Source: an uncultured Saprospiraceae bacterium (GTDB taxonomy: Bacteria; Bacteroidota; Bacteroidia; Chitinophagales; Saprospiraceae). Taken from it: a stretch of 64,000 bases of DNA. The stretch is from NCBI GenBank assembly GCA_937926205.1, contig CALEYL010000051.1, forward strand, positions 39,450 to 103,449. Direction: 5' to 3'. Positions 1-7,872 of this stretch are shown here, in pieces. The position numbers and the translations under genes are program-made. The notes under the pieces were generated by a model that saw only the letters and a list, made by a program, of their open reading frames with translations, was not told the origin of the DNA and ran no database searches. How positions within the stretch are numbered: position 1 is the first letter of the stretch; every line of letters begins with the position of its first letter.

Positions 1-686
1 CTGCAAAGGTAGAAAAGCAGCTTCACTACCGGGCTATGGCTATCCTCTCCCTTTGAAGCGTTTTTATCCAGCATCAATCCGAAAAACCGGGAGGGATTTT
101 CTTCGTTCGTCAATGCCTTCTGAACCAAATAGTCGCTTTGATAGGTCAGCGTTCCAAGTTCGAACCAGCTTTCAAAACTACGGACCAATTGGTCAAAAAG
201 TTCTTTGCTTTGTTTTGAGGTGTTGTCGGTTTTAGGATAAAAAAACAAGTGGTGGTAAAGACTGGCCCGCTCTCTGAAAAAGGAAATCCCCTGTTCCTGC
301 TGTAAGTCCAGCTTTCTCAGCCTGCCTGAAATTTCTGCTTTAAAAAGGGGATAAGCGTTGCGTTTTTCATACGCACGAAGCAGCAATTGGGTCCTCAGTT
401 CTTCTGCTTCCTGCAATTCGTCCTGGACCAGATAAGCATCAATCTGCTTGCCCAGCCTTGTCATTAAATTGCGCAAACGCACGTCGTTGTAATCCCGCTC
501 CTTTGGAAACATTTTCTTAAAAAGCATGGGCTTCGTCAATTCATCAGCTTCCCGGCGATGGGCTGCGATGTAGTCAAACAGCGCCCGTACCTGCCGGTTG
601 CCATTCACGGCGAGGTATTTCCGGAAAGGAATCAGATCAGCGTCGGAAAGCGCCTCAAATTGCTGTTTCAGCTTGGTTCCACGCAT
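1..686 (-). CDS. Hypothetical alpha-helical protein, 5' part only
   Basis: The minus frame is open from an ATG at 686 to the window edge (about 228 codons), so the 3' end is missing. The translation begins MRGTKLKQQFEALSDADL and is rich in charged helices, with no signal peptide. Residues 10-90 resemble the 470-residue protein at 27078-28490: both have a helix, then a LFDYI/LFDYL motif, then a K-x-x-F-K/AK-MFP/VFP segment followed by a YNDVRLR or YDDALLR motif. I read them as paralogues of one Bacteroidota family of helical-repeat proteins. The function is unknown. A minus-strand box CAAAAGTA (TANNTTTG read in reverse) at 867-874 could be its promoter, but the leader would be long. Confidence 0.75.
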   Translation of the reverse strand, partial: MRGTKLKQQFEALSDADLIPFRKYLAVNGNRQVRALFDYIAAHRREADELTKPMLFKKMFPKERDYNDVRLRNLMTRLGKQIDAYLVQDELQEAEELRTQLLLRAYEKRNAYPLFKAEISGRLRKLDLQQEQGISFFRERASLYHHLFFYPKTDNTSKQSKELFDQLVRSFESWFELGTLTYQSDYLVQKALTNEENPSRFFGLMLDKNASKGEDSHSPVVKLLFYLC

Positions 687-1244
687 GGCTGGTGTCGGTT
701 CAAAGTTTCAGTTTGTAAAGTTATTCGTAAAAAAGGAAAGTTCAAATAAAATAAACTTATATTAAATGATAATATAATGTTTAAAACAATACAAATATGA
801 ATTTTAAACCAAAAAAACTAAAATAAAATCAAATTAAAATATTGTAAATAAATTGTTATTATGATACAAAAGTAAAATACTGCGTTTTGCTCACTTTGAG
901 TGGGGCTCTATTTTTGTTTTATCAAAGAACCCATTTGAAAACGGCTTTTATAGCAGAGGGCCAATAAAGGAAATATTTCGGCTTTAGCCGGATAGATCCC
1001 GATTTTCCGGGCATGTGTGTATAGGATGTGGTGATTCTAACCTGCATGCCCGGCTCTCGGCTACTTTTTTACCAGGCTTAACAGCAAGAATCAATGCCTG
1101 TTTGTTTTCGCCTCTGATTATCCCCGTCAATCAATGACAAACACAACAAACACCTCCGAATTTGCCCTATTGAAATTCACAAAGCAGCCTGAGATGGAGT
1201 AGGGCTATTTTCACACAAACGATGCTGTTGGGCCTGAAACGTGC
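687..1244. other. Intergenic stretch, 558 bp, AT-rich
   Basis: No supported gene was seen. Positions 745-870 are very AT-rich, fitting a promoter region for the gene leaving leftward at 686. A 9-bp inverted repeat (CCGGGCATG at 1007-1015 and its complement at 1045-1053) could fold as a hairpin. A second short one (1221-1228 with 1249-1256) overlaps the stop codon of the response regulator and may help end that operon's transcript. Confidence 0.5.
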
Positions 1245-1937
1245 CTATACAGCATCCCAAAAAGTATTTGGATCAATCTGGATCAGGTCATTCTGGATGG
1301 CATAAACGGCCAGCCCGGCTGTATTGCGGCATCCTAGTTTTGACAGCAGGTTGTTGCGATGCCCATCCACGGTGCGTGCGCTGATGTACAACTTATCGGC
1401 AATTTCAGTGGTGGTATACTGCTGACAAATCAGCTGGAGTACTTCTTTTTCTCTGGCAGTCAGTTCCACTTCAAATCCATTGCGCGGTTTGACTGCATTT
1501 TTGTTCAGCAAGTTTTCGCGGATGACTTCCAGCACGAGGTTGTTGTAGTGAAAACCTTTTGCATGCACCGCCCGAATGGTATCTGCAACTTCTGCCGGGT
1601 CAGAATTTTTGGCTAAATAAGAGGCTGCGCCAATTTCAATCATGTTGATAACGAATGCCTTGCTCACATGAGCAGACAGCACAATAATGGAAATGGAGGG
1701 AAAGCGCTCCCGAATGATTTTTGCCGTTTCAATGCCATTGAGGACGGGCATTTTTAAATCAAGCAGCAAAACATCGGGCAACTCTGGCGCCTGTTGAATT
1801 TTGTCGAGCAAATCCTGACCATGCTGTGCTTCAATTATTATCTGAAAATCATCATAGTCTTCCAGAATCAGCTTCATCCCCTTCAGGAAGAGCGCCTCAT
1901 CATCTGTCAGGGCAATCCGGATAGCATACTCACTCAT
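1245..1937 (-). CDS. Response regulator, NarL/FixJ (LuxR) family
   Basis: A 230-residue two-component regulator. The receiver domain (about residues 6-125) has the acidic pair near TDDE, the phospho-acceptor Asp in LLLDLKMP, and the switch Ser and Lys in VLSAH and YLAKNSD. The C-terminal LuxR-type HTH (about 160-220) starts LTAREKEVLQLI and contains the recognition helix SARTVDGHRNNLLSKL. It should be phosphorylated by the histidine kinase encoded just upstream, whose stop overlaps its start by 4 nt, so the two are probably translationally coupled. The regulated genes cannot be told from the sequence. It is the last gene of the minus-strand operon that begins near 3913. Confidence 0.93.
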   Translation of the reverse strand: MSEYAIRIALTDDEALFLKGMKLILEDYDDFQIIIEAQHGQDLLDKIQQAPELPDVLLLDLKMPVLNGIETAKIIRERFPSISIIVLSAHVSKAFVINMIEIGAASYLAKNSDPAEVADTIRAVHAKGFHYNNLVLEVIRENLLNKNAVKPRNGFEVELTAREKEVLQLICQQYTTTEIADKLYISARTVDGHRNNLLSKLGCRNTAGLAVYAIQNDLIQIDPNTFWDAV

Positions 1938-2737
1938 GTTGTAAACTTGTTTATGGACATAACAAAATGAAATCCTTCACCCGGTTTGGAGTTTGCCTGA
2001 TAAGCAGCCCCTACAATTCTGAGGCGGCTTTCAATATTCCTTAGTCCCAGTCCTTTTTTTCCTGTTTCTTTAACATCAAAGCCTTTGCCGTTGTCCTGAT
2101 AATGAAATTCTATGCATTCACCCGCCGAAGCGATCCGGATGTGAATCCGATCGGCTTTTCCGTGCCGGAGCGAGTTGCTGATCAGTTCCTGAAAAACCCG
2201 GAAAAGATTCAGCTCGGTATTGGCATCTCCTATGGCTGCGCGCGCTACCTCTGAAGAAAAGTCCACCTCGGCTGCGCCGGACTGGCTCACATGCTGTCCA
2301 AGCTCCTTCAGGGCTTCGATCAGGCCAAAATCTTCCAGCGTAGGCGGCATCAGCTCGTGAGAAATGCGCCGGGTAGCATCTATGGTATTGGAAATAAGGC
2401 CGTTGATGTCCTCTACTGTTTCATCGAAACCATCCGTCTGAGGTTCCATTTTGCGAAGCCGGTGCATGTTCAGGTGCAGCACATTCAGTTTGGAACCAAT
2501 TTCATCGTGCAAATCGGACGCAATGCGGCGGCGTTCTTCTTCCTGAACCAATAAGTTCTTTTGGATCAATTCCTGCTGGTACTGCAATTCTATCTGCTGG
2601 TTGTGCATTTGCTGGCGCAAAATTTGCTTTTGAGCACGGTTGGAAAACCATACCAGGGACAAAGCCAGAGCAACCATTATCAAGATTCCAATACTCATCA
2701 GGAAGATAATTTCGGATGCCTGAAAGCCACTCTCCAT
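1934..2737 (-). CDS. Sensor histidine kinase, HisKA_3 / NarQ-like
   Basis: A 267-residue kinase with one N-terminal membrane helix (about residues 9-31), a short coiled coil, the dimerisation/phospho-acceptor helix with His in RRRIASDLHDEIG, and an HATPase_c domain with the N box (ELISNSLRHG), GKGFD and GLGLRNIESRL. There is no periplasmic sensor domain, so it may sense through the membrane helix or a partner. The start at 2737 keeps the full helix and matches the EIIFL pattern of relatives, but overlaps the upstream gene by 40 nt. An ATG at 2698 forms a TGATG stop-start overlap and is a real alternative. It pairs with the response regulator that follows. Confidence 0.92.
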   Translation of the reverse strand: MESGFQASEIIFLMSIGILIMVALALSLVWFSNRAQKQILRQQMHNQQIELQYQQELIQKNLLVQEEERRRIASDLHDEIGSKLNVLHLNMHRLRKMEPQTDGFDETVEDINGLISNTIDATRRISHELMPPTLEDFGLIEALKELGQHVSQSGAAEVDFSSEVARAAIGDANTELNLFRVFQELISNSLRHGKADRIHIRIASAGECIEFHYQDNGKGFDVKETGKKGLGLRNIESRLRIVGAAYQANSKPGEGFHFVMSINKFTT

Positions 2738-3369
2738 AAACCGGTTAGAACTAAAACGTGAAAAAGTAAATTCAACAAGGCATTAAATATCCAAAAGCCG
2801 TTGTAAATTAAAGCTTTCTCTATAAAAACATTGCTAAACATGAATATAAAAAGGCTTCCGCAGTAATAAATTAATATCGCTGAATTGATCATCCGGAGCG
2901 ACCACCCGTCGGGTTGGCTAAAATCAGACGACTCGGGAAGGTGGAAAAAGAACGCAATGGAATAAAGGATCAGGATGATCTGAACCAATGTTTTGGCATA
3001 ACTATTAAAGACAAATATGCTTTGTAAAAAGGCAGAATTAAAAATAATGAGCAGGGTAACAGCGCCTACAAAAACAGCAAAATATTTTTTAAAAAAGGCA
3101 AGTTCCGGCAAGAGCGCCCGATAAAAAAAAGAAAACAACAGAAATTCCCCCACTGTATACAAGTGCAACAAAGGGAGGTTGTTTTTTCCCCAGACAGACA
3201 CTACGAGGCGGGCACTCAATTCTATAAACAAATTGAACAACAAAAAATAGCCGAGAATTTGAAGCGGGGTGGAAAAGGTTTTCCGTTTTAACAACCAGAT
3301 GGTGCAGGAAATTGCCAGACATAAAACCGGAAAAGCCGAAACGAGCATTAGCCATTGATGATGTGACAT
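2698..3369 (-). CDS. Multi-pass membrane protein, possible signal input for the kinase
   Basis: A 223-residue protein consisting almost wholly of six or seven hydrophobic helices joined by short loops. No catalytic motif is visible and I do not recognise a named family. It lies in the same operon as the histidine kinase and response regulator, and its stop overlaps the kinase coding region. The kinase itself lacks a sensor domain, so this membrane protein could supply or modulate the signal; that is inference from context only. The gene upstream ends 58 bp before it. Confidence 0.8.
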   Translation of the reverse strand: MSHHQWLMLVSAFPVLCLAISCTIWLLKRKTFSTPLQILGYFLLFNLFIELSARLVVSVWGKNNLPLLHLYTVGEFLLFSFFYRALLPELAFFKKYFAVFVGAVTLLIIFNSAFLQSIFVFNSYAKTLVQIILILYSIAFFFHLPESSDFSQPDGWSLRMINSAILIYYCGSLFIFMFSNVFIEKALIYNGFWIFNALLNLLFHVLVLTGLWRVAFRHPKLSS

Positions 3370-3427
3370 ACTTTTGGATTTTCCGATTCTGTGAAATCAA
3401 TATTTTTCCTGCACCGTCCTAATTCAA

Positions 3428-3913
3428 CTACCGTTTTACGGCGAGTTTATCATCGGGGCACGATGTCGGGCATGGCGCCGTGAAGTCATAATAGCTCCAA
3501 TCCTTAATTTTCGCATTGGGCTCTGCGGCGAAAACAAGTTCGGGGACAAACATTTGTGACGCACTGTCATACTTGATGGCGATCATTGCCCAAACCTTTG
3601 GATCCGGGCCCAAATACTGCAGCATCGAATCCAGTTCAAGGCGCGGCAACTGATAACCATAAACCAGATAGGAAGTATCTGAAGGTGTTCCGCAAGTGGT
3701 AATTGCCTGGTCTATGCTGTGTCGTTTATCAATCCAACGACTCATCCAGACATGAGCTGAGTCTGCAGGAATCTGAAAAGCCGGTAAACTGGCGCCGGCA
3801 GCCGCGTCTGATTCTGTTTTCGCCATAGAACCTTCACTCCCTGAATTGTTACAGGACCAAACCAACAGGGCGCCCGCCATTAGTACAAAAATGAGGGTAA
3901 ATGCATTTTTCAT
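3428..3913 (-). CDS. Small lipoprotein of unknown function
   Basis: About 161 residues starting MKNAFTLIFVLMAGALLVWSC, a signal peptide with a lipobox (VWSC), so it should be lipidated and exported. The ATG at 3913 is preferred because Lys at position 2 gives a normal signal peptide; an ATG three codons earlier (3922) is possible. The mature part holds a WMSRWIDKRHSID segment and two cysteines near the end (CPTSCPDD). No family is recognised. It is the first gene of the run that continues into the membrane protein and two-component system, and may be an envelope-side partner. Confidence 0.8.
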   Translation of the reverse strand: MKNAFTLIFVLMAGALLVWSCNNSGSEGSMAKTESDAAAGASLPAFQIPADSAHVWMSRWIDKRHSIDQAITTCGTPSDTSYLVYGYQLPRLELDSMLQYLGPDPKVWAMIAIKYDSASQMFVPELVFAAEPNAKIKDWSYYDFTAPCPTSCPDDKLAVKR

Positions 3914-4110
3914 AGTAAACATGTTTTATTTGCCTCTAATATAAGTTATCCAATACCGCTTTCAAAACCACAACCGGAGTCCGATTGAAAAACAGGTAGA
4001 AATACGGGGGCATGGTCAGCGTAAAAATGCGCAGCGCTTGCGCATAATCACCTGTTTTGAAATTCGGGTTATTCTACGCTCTTTAAAAAGGCGGGATTAT
4101 CCCAACTTTG

Positions 4111-4575
4111 TATTGTTCAATGATTAGGAACATTTGCGCACAAGGACGACAGGTTCATAAGCGCATGAAGGAACAAGCACAAACCAATTTACCGACGTTA
4201 AAATAACAAAGCGTGTTATAATGAACATGAAGCAACCTTCGGGGAGCAACATTGCAATGGAGAGGCTGCGACAAAGCAAGGGGTAGTAATCGTCGCAGCT
4301 TTCCCCGTTGCATTAAAGCGATAAAAAAACCGAATGAAAGGCCCAAAAGAAATCCGTGTCGGTAGATCTCTCTTACTTCACAATTAAGAAGTTCAATAAC
4401 TATGAACACAACACTACAATGCCAGGTCAGCCGGCACGGCATTTTTTCAAACCAGACAAACTAAACCTCAGTAAATAAACCTTTCCCAGTTATTTTTTAC
4501 CGGGTAACCCACCCGGTCGCAAGACCAGTTTTTGAGTATAAAGCGCCTGCAAAGGATATTGCAGGCGCTTTTTTT
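4111..4575 (+). ncRNA. Candidate non-coding transcript ending in a strong terminator
   Basis: Between the lipoprotein and the haloperoxidase, about 900 bp hold no convincing protein gene. A near-consensus -7 box, CAACTTTG, sits at 4103-4110. Downstream lie a long imperfect hairpin (about 4251-4313, with an 8-bp core GGCTGCGA-type stem), a second hairpin with ATGCC/GGCAT arms followed by T's (about 4427-4447), and the very strong terminator at 4541-4575. A plus-strand terminator with no coding gene before it suggests an RNA gene or a decayed gene. The largest peptides in it are 20-28 codons. No known RNA family was recognised; the boundaries are guesses. Confidence 0.3.
4541..4575 (+). terminator. 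Strong intrinsic terminator
   Basis: A perfect 12-bp stem, AAGCGCCTGCAA with its complement, has a six-base loop (AGGATA) and runs straight into a T tract. No gene on this strand lies within 600 bp upstream. Confidence 0.85.
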
Positions 4576-4741
4576 ATGGATACGGCAACAGCAGCAGATA
4601 AAACATAATTGATACAAAAATATATTTCGCAATAATGTTAATTTATTTAAAAATCAGCTACTTAAATAAAAAAAATCATTCCAACAATTCTTTTGCAATC
4701 TGCCCTGCTAAAGAATTATGATACAAACTCAATTTCCCCTA

Positions 4742-4773
4742 TTGGCATCAAAAAAGAATGGTCTATACTTTTG
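4742..4773 (+). promoter_or_regulatory. Bacteroidota-type promoter for the haloperoxidase gene
   Basis: The -7 box TACTTTTG (4766-4773) matches TANNTTTG exactly, and a TTG at 4742-4744 sits 21 bp upstream, as expected for the -33 element. Transcription would start about 50 nt before the ATG at 4827. Confidence 0.55.
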
Positions 4774-4826
4774 AAAATGATTTCTGAAAGACCATTATAT
4801 AATTTCTTAAAACCAAGTTCCTTAAC

Positions 4827-6308
4827 ATGCAAGATCCAATTCTTTTTTGGAATGAAGTTGCACTTGAAGCGAATCGCACCAGCCATACGACTGGTCTCGA
4901 TGGTGCTATGGTAAACGGACCTACAATGAGTTCCCGCGCCATCGCTATTGTTCACCTGGCCATGTATGATGCATATGCAGGCATTATAGGAGGCCCTGAT
5001 TTACCTGCATACCTGCCAGGCTTGCCTGCCGTTCCGGCCATTCCTGCAGCCGACAAGCCCAATGCCGCAGCAGCAGCTGTTGCTGCAGCTGCGCACGCTA
5101 CGCTGTCTGCCCTCTATCCGAGCCAGAAAGCATTTTTCGATTCAATGCACGCCCAGTCCGGATTGGGGAGCGGAGCAATTACTCAGGGTCATACCTTTGG
5201 CCTCGTGGTAGCAGACCGCCTGCTGAAGGACCGGAGTGCAGACCCAAATGCAAGCGACAATGGCTATTCCCCCTCGATGGCACGTACCAAACACCGGCCC
5301 GATCCGGACAATCCACAGGGGTTCCACGCTCCATTTTATGGCGCTAAATCAAAGGGATTTTCCATTTCTGCCCGCCATACTCTGGACAGTCCCGACAGCC
5401 TGGCCCCAGGGGAATACGCTACTGCATTAAGGCAGGTGAGGTATAAAGGCATAGCCCCTGAATTAATGGGGACTTTATCTACAGCCAGCGCAGCTTTGCA
5501 CAACCTGAAACGTACGGCAGATGAAACCGTTATTGGAATTTACTGGGGCTATGACGGTGCAAAAGGGTTGGGCACGCCCCCGCGTTTCTTCAATCAGATC
5601 GTTCGGAAAATTGCCATTGAAAAAAACAATACCGTTTCAGAGAACGCCCGTTTGTTCGCTTTAGTAAATGCAGCTATGGGCGACGCGGGCATTCTTGCCT
5701 GGGATCAAAAATACATCCACGATTTTTGGAGGCCCATTGTTGGCATCCGGGAGCACGACGGCTCTATGGGAATCACAGGAACAGGAGGCGGAAGTCCAAT
5801 TTCGCAGGACTGCGACCCTGGTTGGCTGCCCTTAGGGGCCCCAAAAACAAACGAGCCAGGGCAAAAAAACTTCTCCCCACCATTTCCGGCCTACCCTTCA
5901 GGTCACGCCACTTTTGGAGCAGCGGCCCTACACATGGTACGCCTGTTTTACGATGTAACCAATATTGGCAATTTCGGTCCGGATAAAGGCGCCGTTCTTC
6001 CGACAGGATTTTCGATGGTATCCGATGAATTTAACGGGGTCAATCTGGATAACAAAGGCGCCGTGCGCCCCAAGCACGCCAGAACATTCGCGGGGGGACT
6101 CTGGAAAATGATCGAAGAGAATGGATTTAGCCGCGTTTACCTCGGCGTTCACTGGTCTTTCGATGCATTTGCACTCGACAACACAGGAAGTCCGAACCTA
6201 ACCAGAAACATTGGAGGCGTACCGCTTGGATTCAAAATTGCAGAGGACATCTTCAATGGCTCAAGAAGTGGAGGGTTGAAAAAATCTGCGGTTCCACCCC
6301 GGTCATAA
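4827..6308 (+). CDS. Vanadium-dependent haloperoxidase / PAP2-superfamily protein
   Basis: A 493-residue enzyme with the three vanadate/phosphate-binding motifs of the family: K-x6-RP in KYIHDFWRP (about residues 296-304), PSGH in PAYPSGHATFGAA (about 358-361), and SR-x5-H-x3-D in SRVYLGVHWSFD (about 436-447). The last motif's His is the one that ligates vanadate or carries the phosphoryl group. Length and layout fit bacterial vanadium chloroperoxidase-like proteins better than short lipid phosphatases. No signal peptide is seen; the protein starts MQDPILFWNEVALEANR. It has its own promoter and terminates next to the convergent SusD gene. Whether it halogenates or dephosphorylates cannot be settled from sequence. 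Confidence 0.88.
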   Translation: MQDPILFWNEVALEANRTSHTTGLDGAMVNGPTMSSRAIAIVHLAMYDAYAGIIGGPDLPAYLPGLPAVPAIPAADKPNAAAAAVAAAAHATLSALYPSQKAFFDSMHAQSGLGSGAITQGHTFGLVVADRLLKDRSADPNASDNGYSPSMARTKHRPDPDNPQGFHAPFYGAKSKGFSISARHTLDSPDSLAPGEYATALRQVRYKGIAPELMGTLSTASAALHNLKRTADETVIGIYWGYDGAKGLGTPPRFFNQIVRKIAIEKNNTVSENARLFALVNAAMGDAGILAWDQKYIHDFWRPIVGIREHDGSMGITGTGGGSPISQDCDPGWLPLGAPKTNEPGQKNFSPPFPAYPSGHATFGAAALHMVRLFYDVTNIGNFGPDKGAVLPTGFSMVSDEFNGVNLDNKGAVRPKHARTFAGGLWKMIEENGFSRVYLGVHWSFDAFALDNTGSPNLTRNIGGVPLGFKIAEDIFNGSRSGGLKKSAVPPRS

Positions 6309-6359
6309 ATGACAGGCTGGGTCAGGAGGTTTCCTGCCCCAGCCTGATTTCATGGATTA

Positions 6360-7829
6360 TCAATACATTGGATTCTGCGTCAGCAGCCCGTCGCTCAGGT
6401 CAATCTCTTCCTGCGGGATCGGGAAAAGTTCGTGTTTGCCTGCCACAAATGCCTTGCCAACTGCCTGCATTACCGGCGCCAGACGTCCCTGCCGCTTCAG
6501 GTCAAACCAACGGTGTTGTTCCATCGCCAGTTCTACGCGACGTTCTTTCCAGATCCGGTCGCGCAACTGGTCTTTGTCGGTCACCGTAATATTGGGAAGG
6601 ATAAAGGGGTTGGAACCGCGAGCACGAGCCCGCACCTGGTTGACGAAAGCCAGCGCTTCTGCTGTTTTTCCGTTCTCATTCATCGCTTCCGCAGCCATGA
6701 GCAAAACATCGGCGTAGCGCAGAATGCGGATGTTGCCGCCGCCAATGCCGTTCGCGCCGTTCAGCGGTTGGGGCGCCCAGGCTTTTTGGTTGTAGCGCTC
6801 GTTGATCACCTCCGGGTTGTCCTGCACCACTGCAGAACCATCGGGCAGCACTTCGCCTACGTACAAAATCGTTGCTTCGCGGCGAGGGTCGCTGCCTTCG
6901 TAGGCCGCAACCAGGTTATCCGACGGGCGGTTGAATCCCCAGCCAAGGTTAGGTACGCCACGCACACCCTGAACTTCGTTGTATTGCGAGCCGCCCAGAC
7001 CCTGAGGGTCAGAGGTTGTCTGCACTTCAAAGATCGACTCGGAAGAATTTTCGCCTTCCGGCGTAAACAGTTTGCCGTAGTTGGGATACAGGGCATATTT
7101 TCCTGAATTGATGACCGCCATGGCGTACTGCTCTGTTTTTTGAAAATCGCCCAATGTAAGGTAAACCCTGGCCAGCAAGCCATTGGCAGCGCCTTTGGTC
7201 ACGCGCCCCTTTTCGGCAGCAGGATAGGTTTCCGGCAAAGTGGCCGCCGCTGCCTCGAGGTCTGCAATGATTTGTGCATACACCTCAGCCTGTGGTTTAC
7301 GCGGCTGATCAAACTCGCTTGGCGTCAGTGGCCTGGTGATCAGCGGCAGGTCGCCAAACCAGCGCACCATATTGAAATAATAATAAGCGCGCAACAGGCG
7401 ACATTCTGCAATGAGCCGGGCTTTGAGGGCTTCGTCCATTTCAATCGCCGGAATGCGCTCAATGGCAGTATTGGCACGGTAAATGCCCCGGTAATAACCA
7501 TTCCATACCGTCGACATGGCTAAGTTTCCCGCATTATAAGTCAGGTTGTCCACTTCGAGCAGGAAGTTGGCATCCGTAGGCGTACTGCCTTTATCGGCAT
7601 CATCCGACACAATATCGGTCATACCTACGTAGCTAAAAACGTGCACTTCCCAACGGCGCAGCATGTTGTAAACCGCATTGGTAGCTTCAACAGCCTGCTC
7701 GGGCGTTTGGAAAAAAGACTCGTCGGTAAGGATATTGAGCGGCTCTTTCTGCAAAAAATCTTCGTTACAGCTGGTTGCTGCAAAAAGCATGACGCTGCCC
7801 AGTATGATTTTTGATAAGAACTGTTTCAT
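6360..7829 (-). CDS. SusD/RagB-family outer-membrane glycan-binding lipoprotein
   Basis: About 489 residues starting MKQFLSKIILGSVMLFAATSC; the lipobox AATSC ends the signal peptide, which is why the ATG at 7829 is chosen over the one 12 codons upstream. It has the classic SusD features: NEDFLQKEP after the lipid Cys, TPR-like helices with AECRLLRAYYYFNMVRWFGDLPLI, and the C-terminal RILRYADVLLMAAEAMNE and RRVELAMEQHRWFDLKR motifs. SusD caps the SusC channel at the cell surface and hands glycans to it. It directly follows SusC (43 bp). The cargo is probably a beta-1,2-glucan oligosaccharide, judging from the enzymes upstream. Confidence 0.96.
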   Translation of the reverse strand: MKQFLSKIILGSVMLFAATSCNEDFLQKEPLNILTDESFFQTPEQAVEATNAVYNMLRRWEVHVFSYVGMTDIVSDDADKGSTPTDANFLLEVDNLTYNAGNLAMSTVWNGYYRGIYRANTAIERIPAIEMDEALKARLIAECRLLRAYYYFNMVRWFGDLPLITRPLTPSEFDQPRKPQAEVYAQIIADLEAAAATLPETYPAAEKGRVTKGAANGLLARVYLTLGDFQKTEQYAMAVINSGKYALYPNYGKLFTPEGENSSESIFEVQTTSDPQGLGGSQYNEVQGVRGVPNLGWGFNRPSDNLVAAYEGSDPRREATILYVGEVLPDGSAVVQDNPEVINERYNQKAWAPQPLNGANGIGGGNIRILRYADVLLMAAEAMNENGKTAEALAFVNQVRARARGSNPFILPNITVTDKDQLRDRIWKERRVELAMEQHRWFDLKRQGRLAPVMQAVGKAFVAGKHELFPIPQEEIDLSDGLLTQNPMY

Positions 7830-7872
7830 AACATTTGTTTTGAAGAAAGCCATACAGCTTTCCATGATTCAA

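Noticed and set aside
4155..4442. A 95-codon minus-strand frame in the candidate RNA region
   Set aside because: The composition is unlike neighbouring genes, no signal or domain is visible, and the strand is opposite to the terminator.
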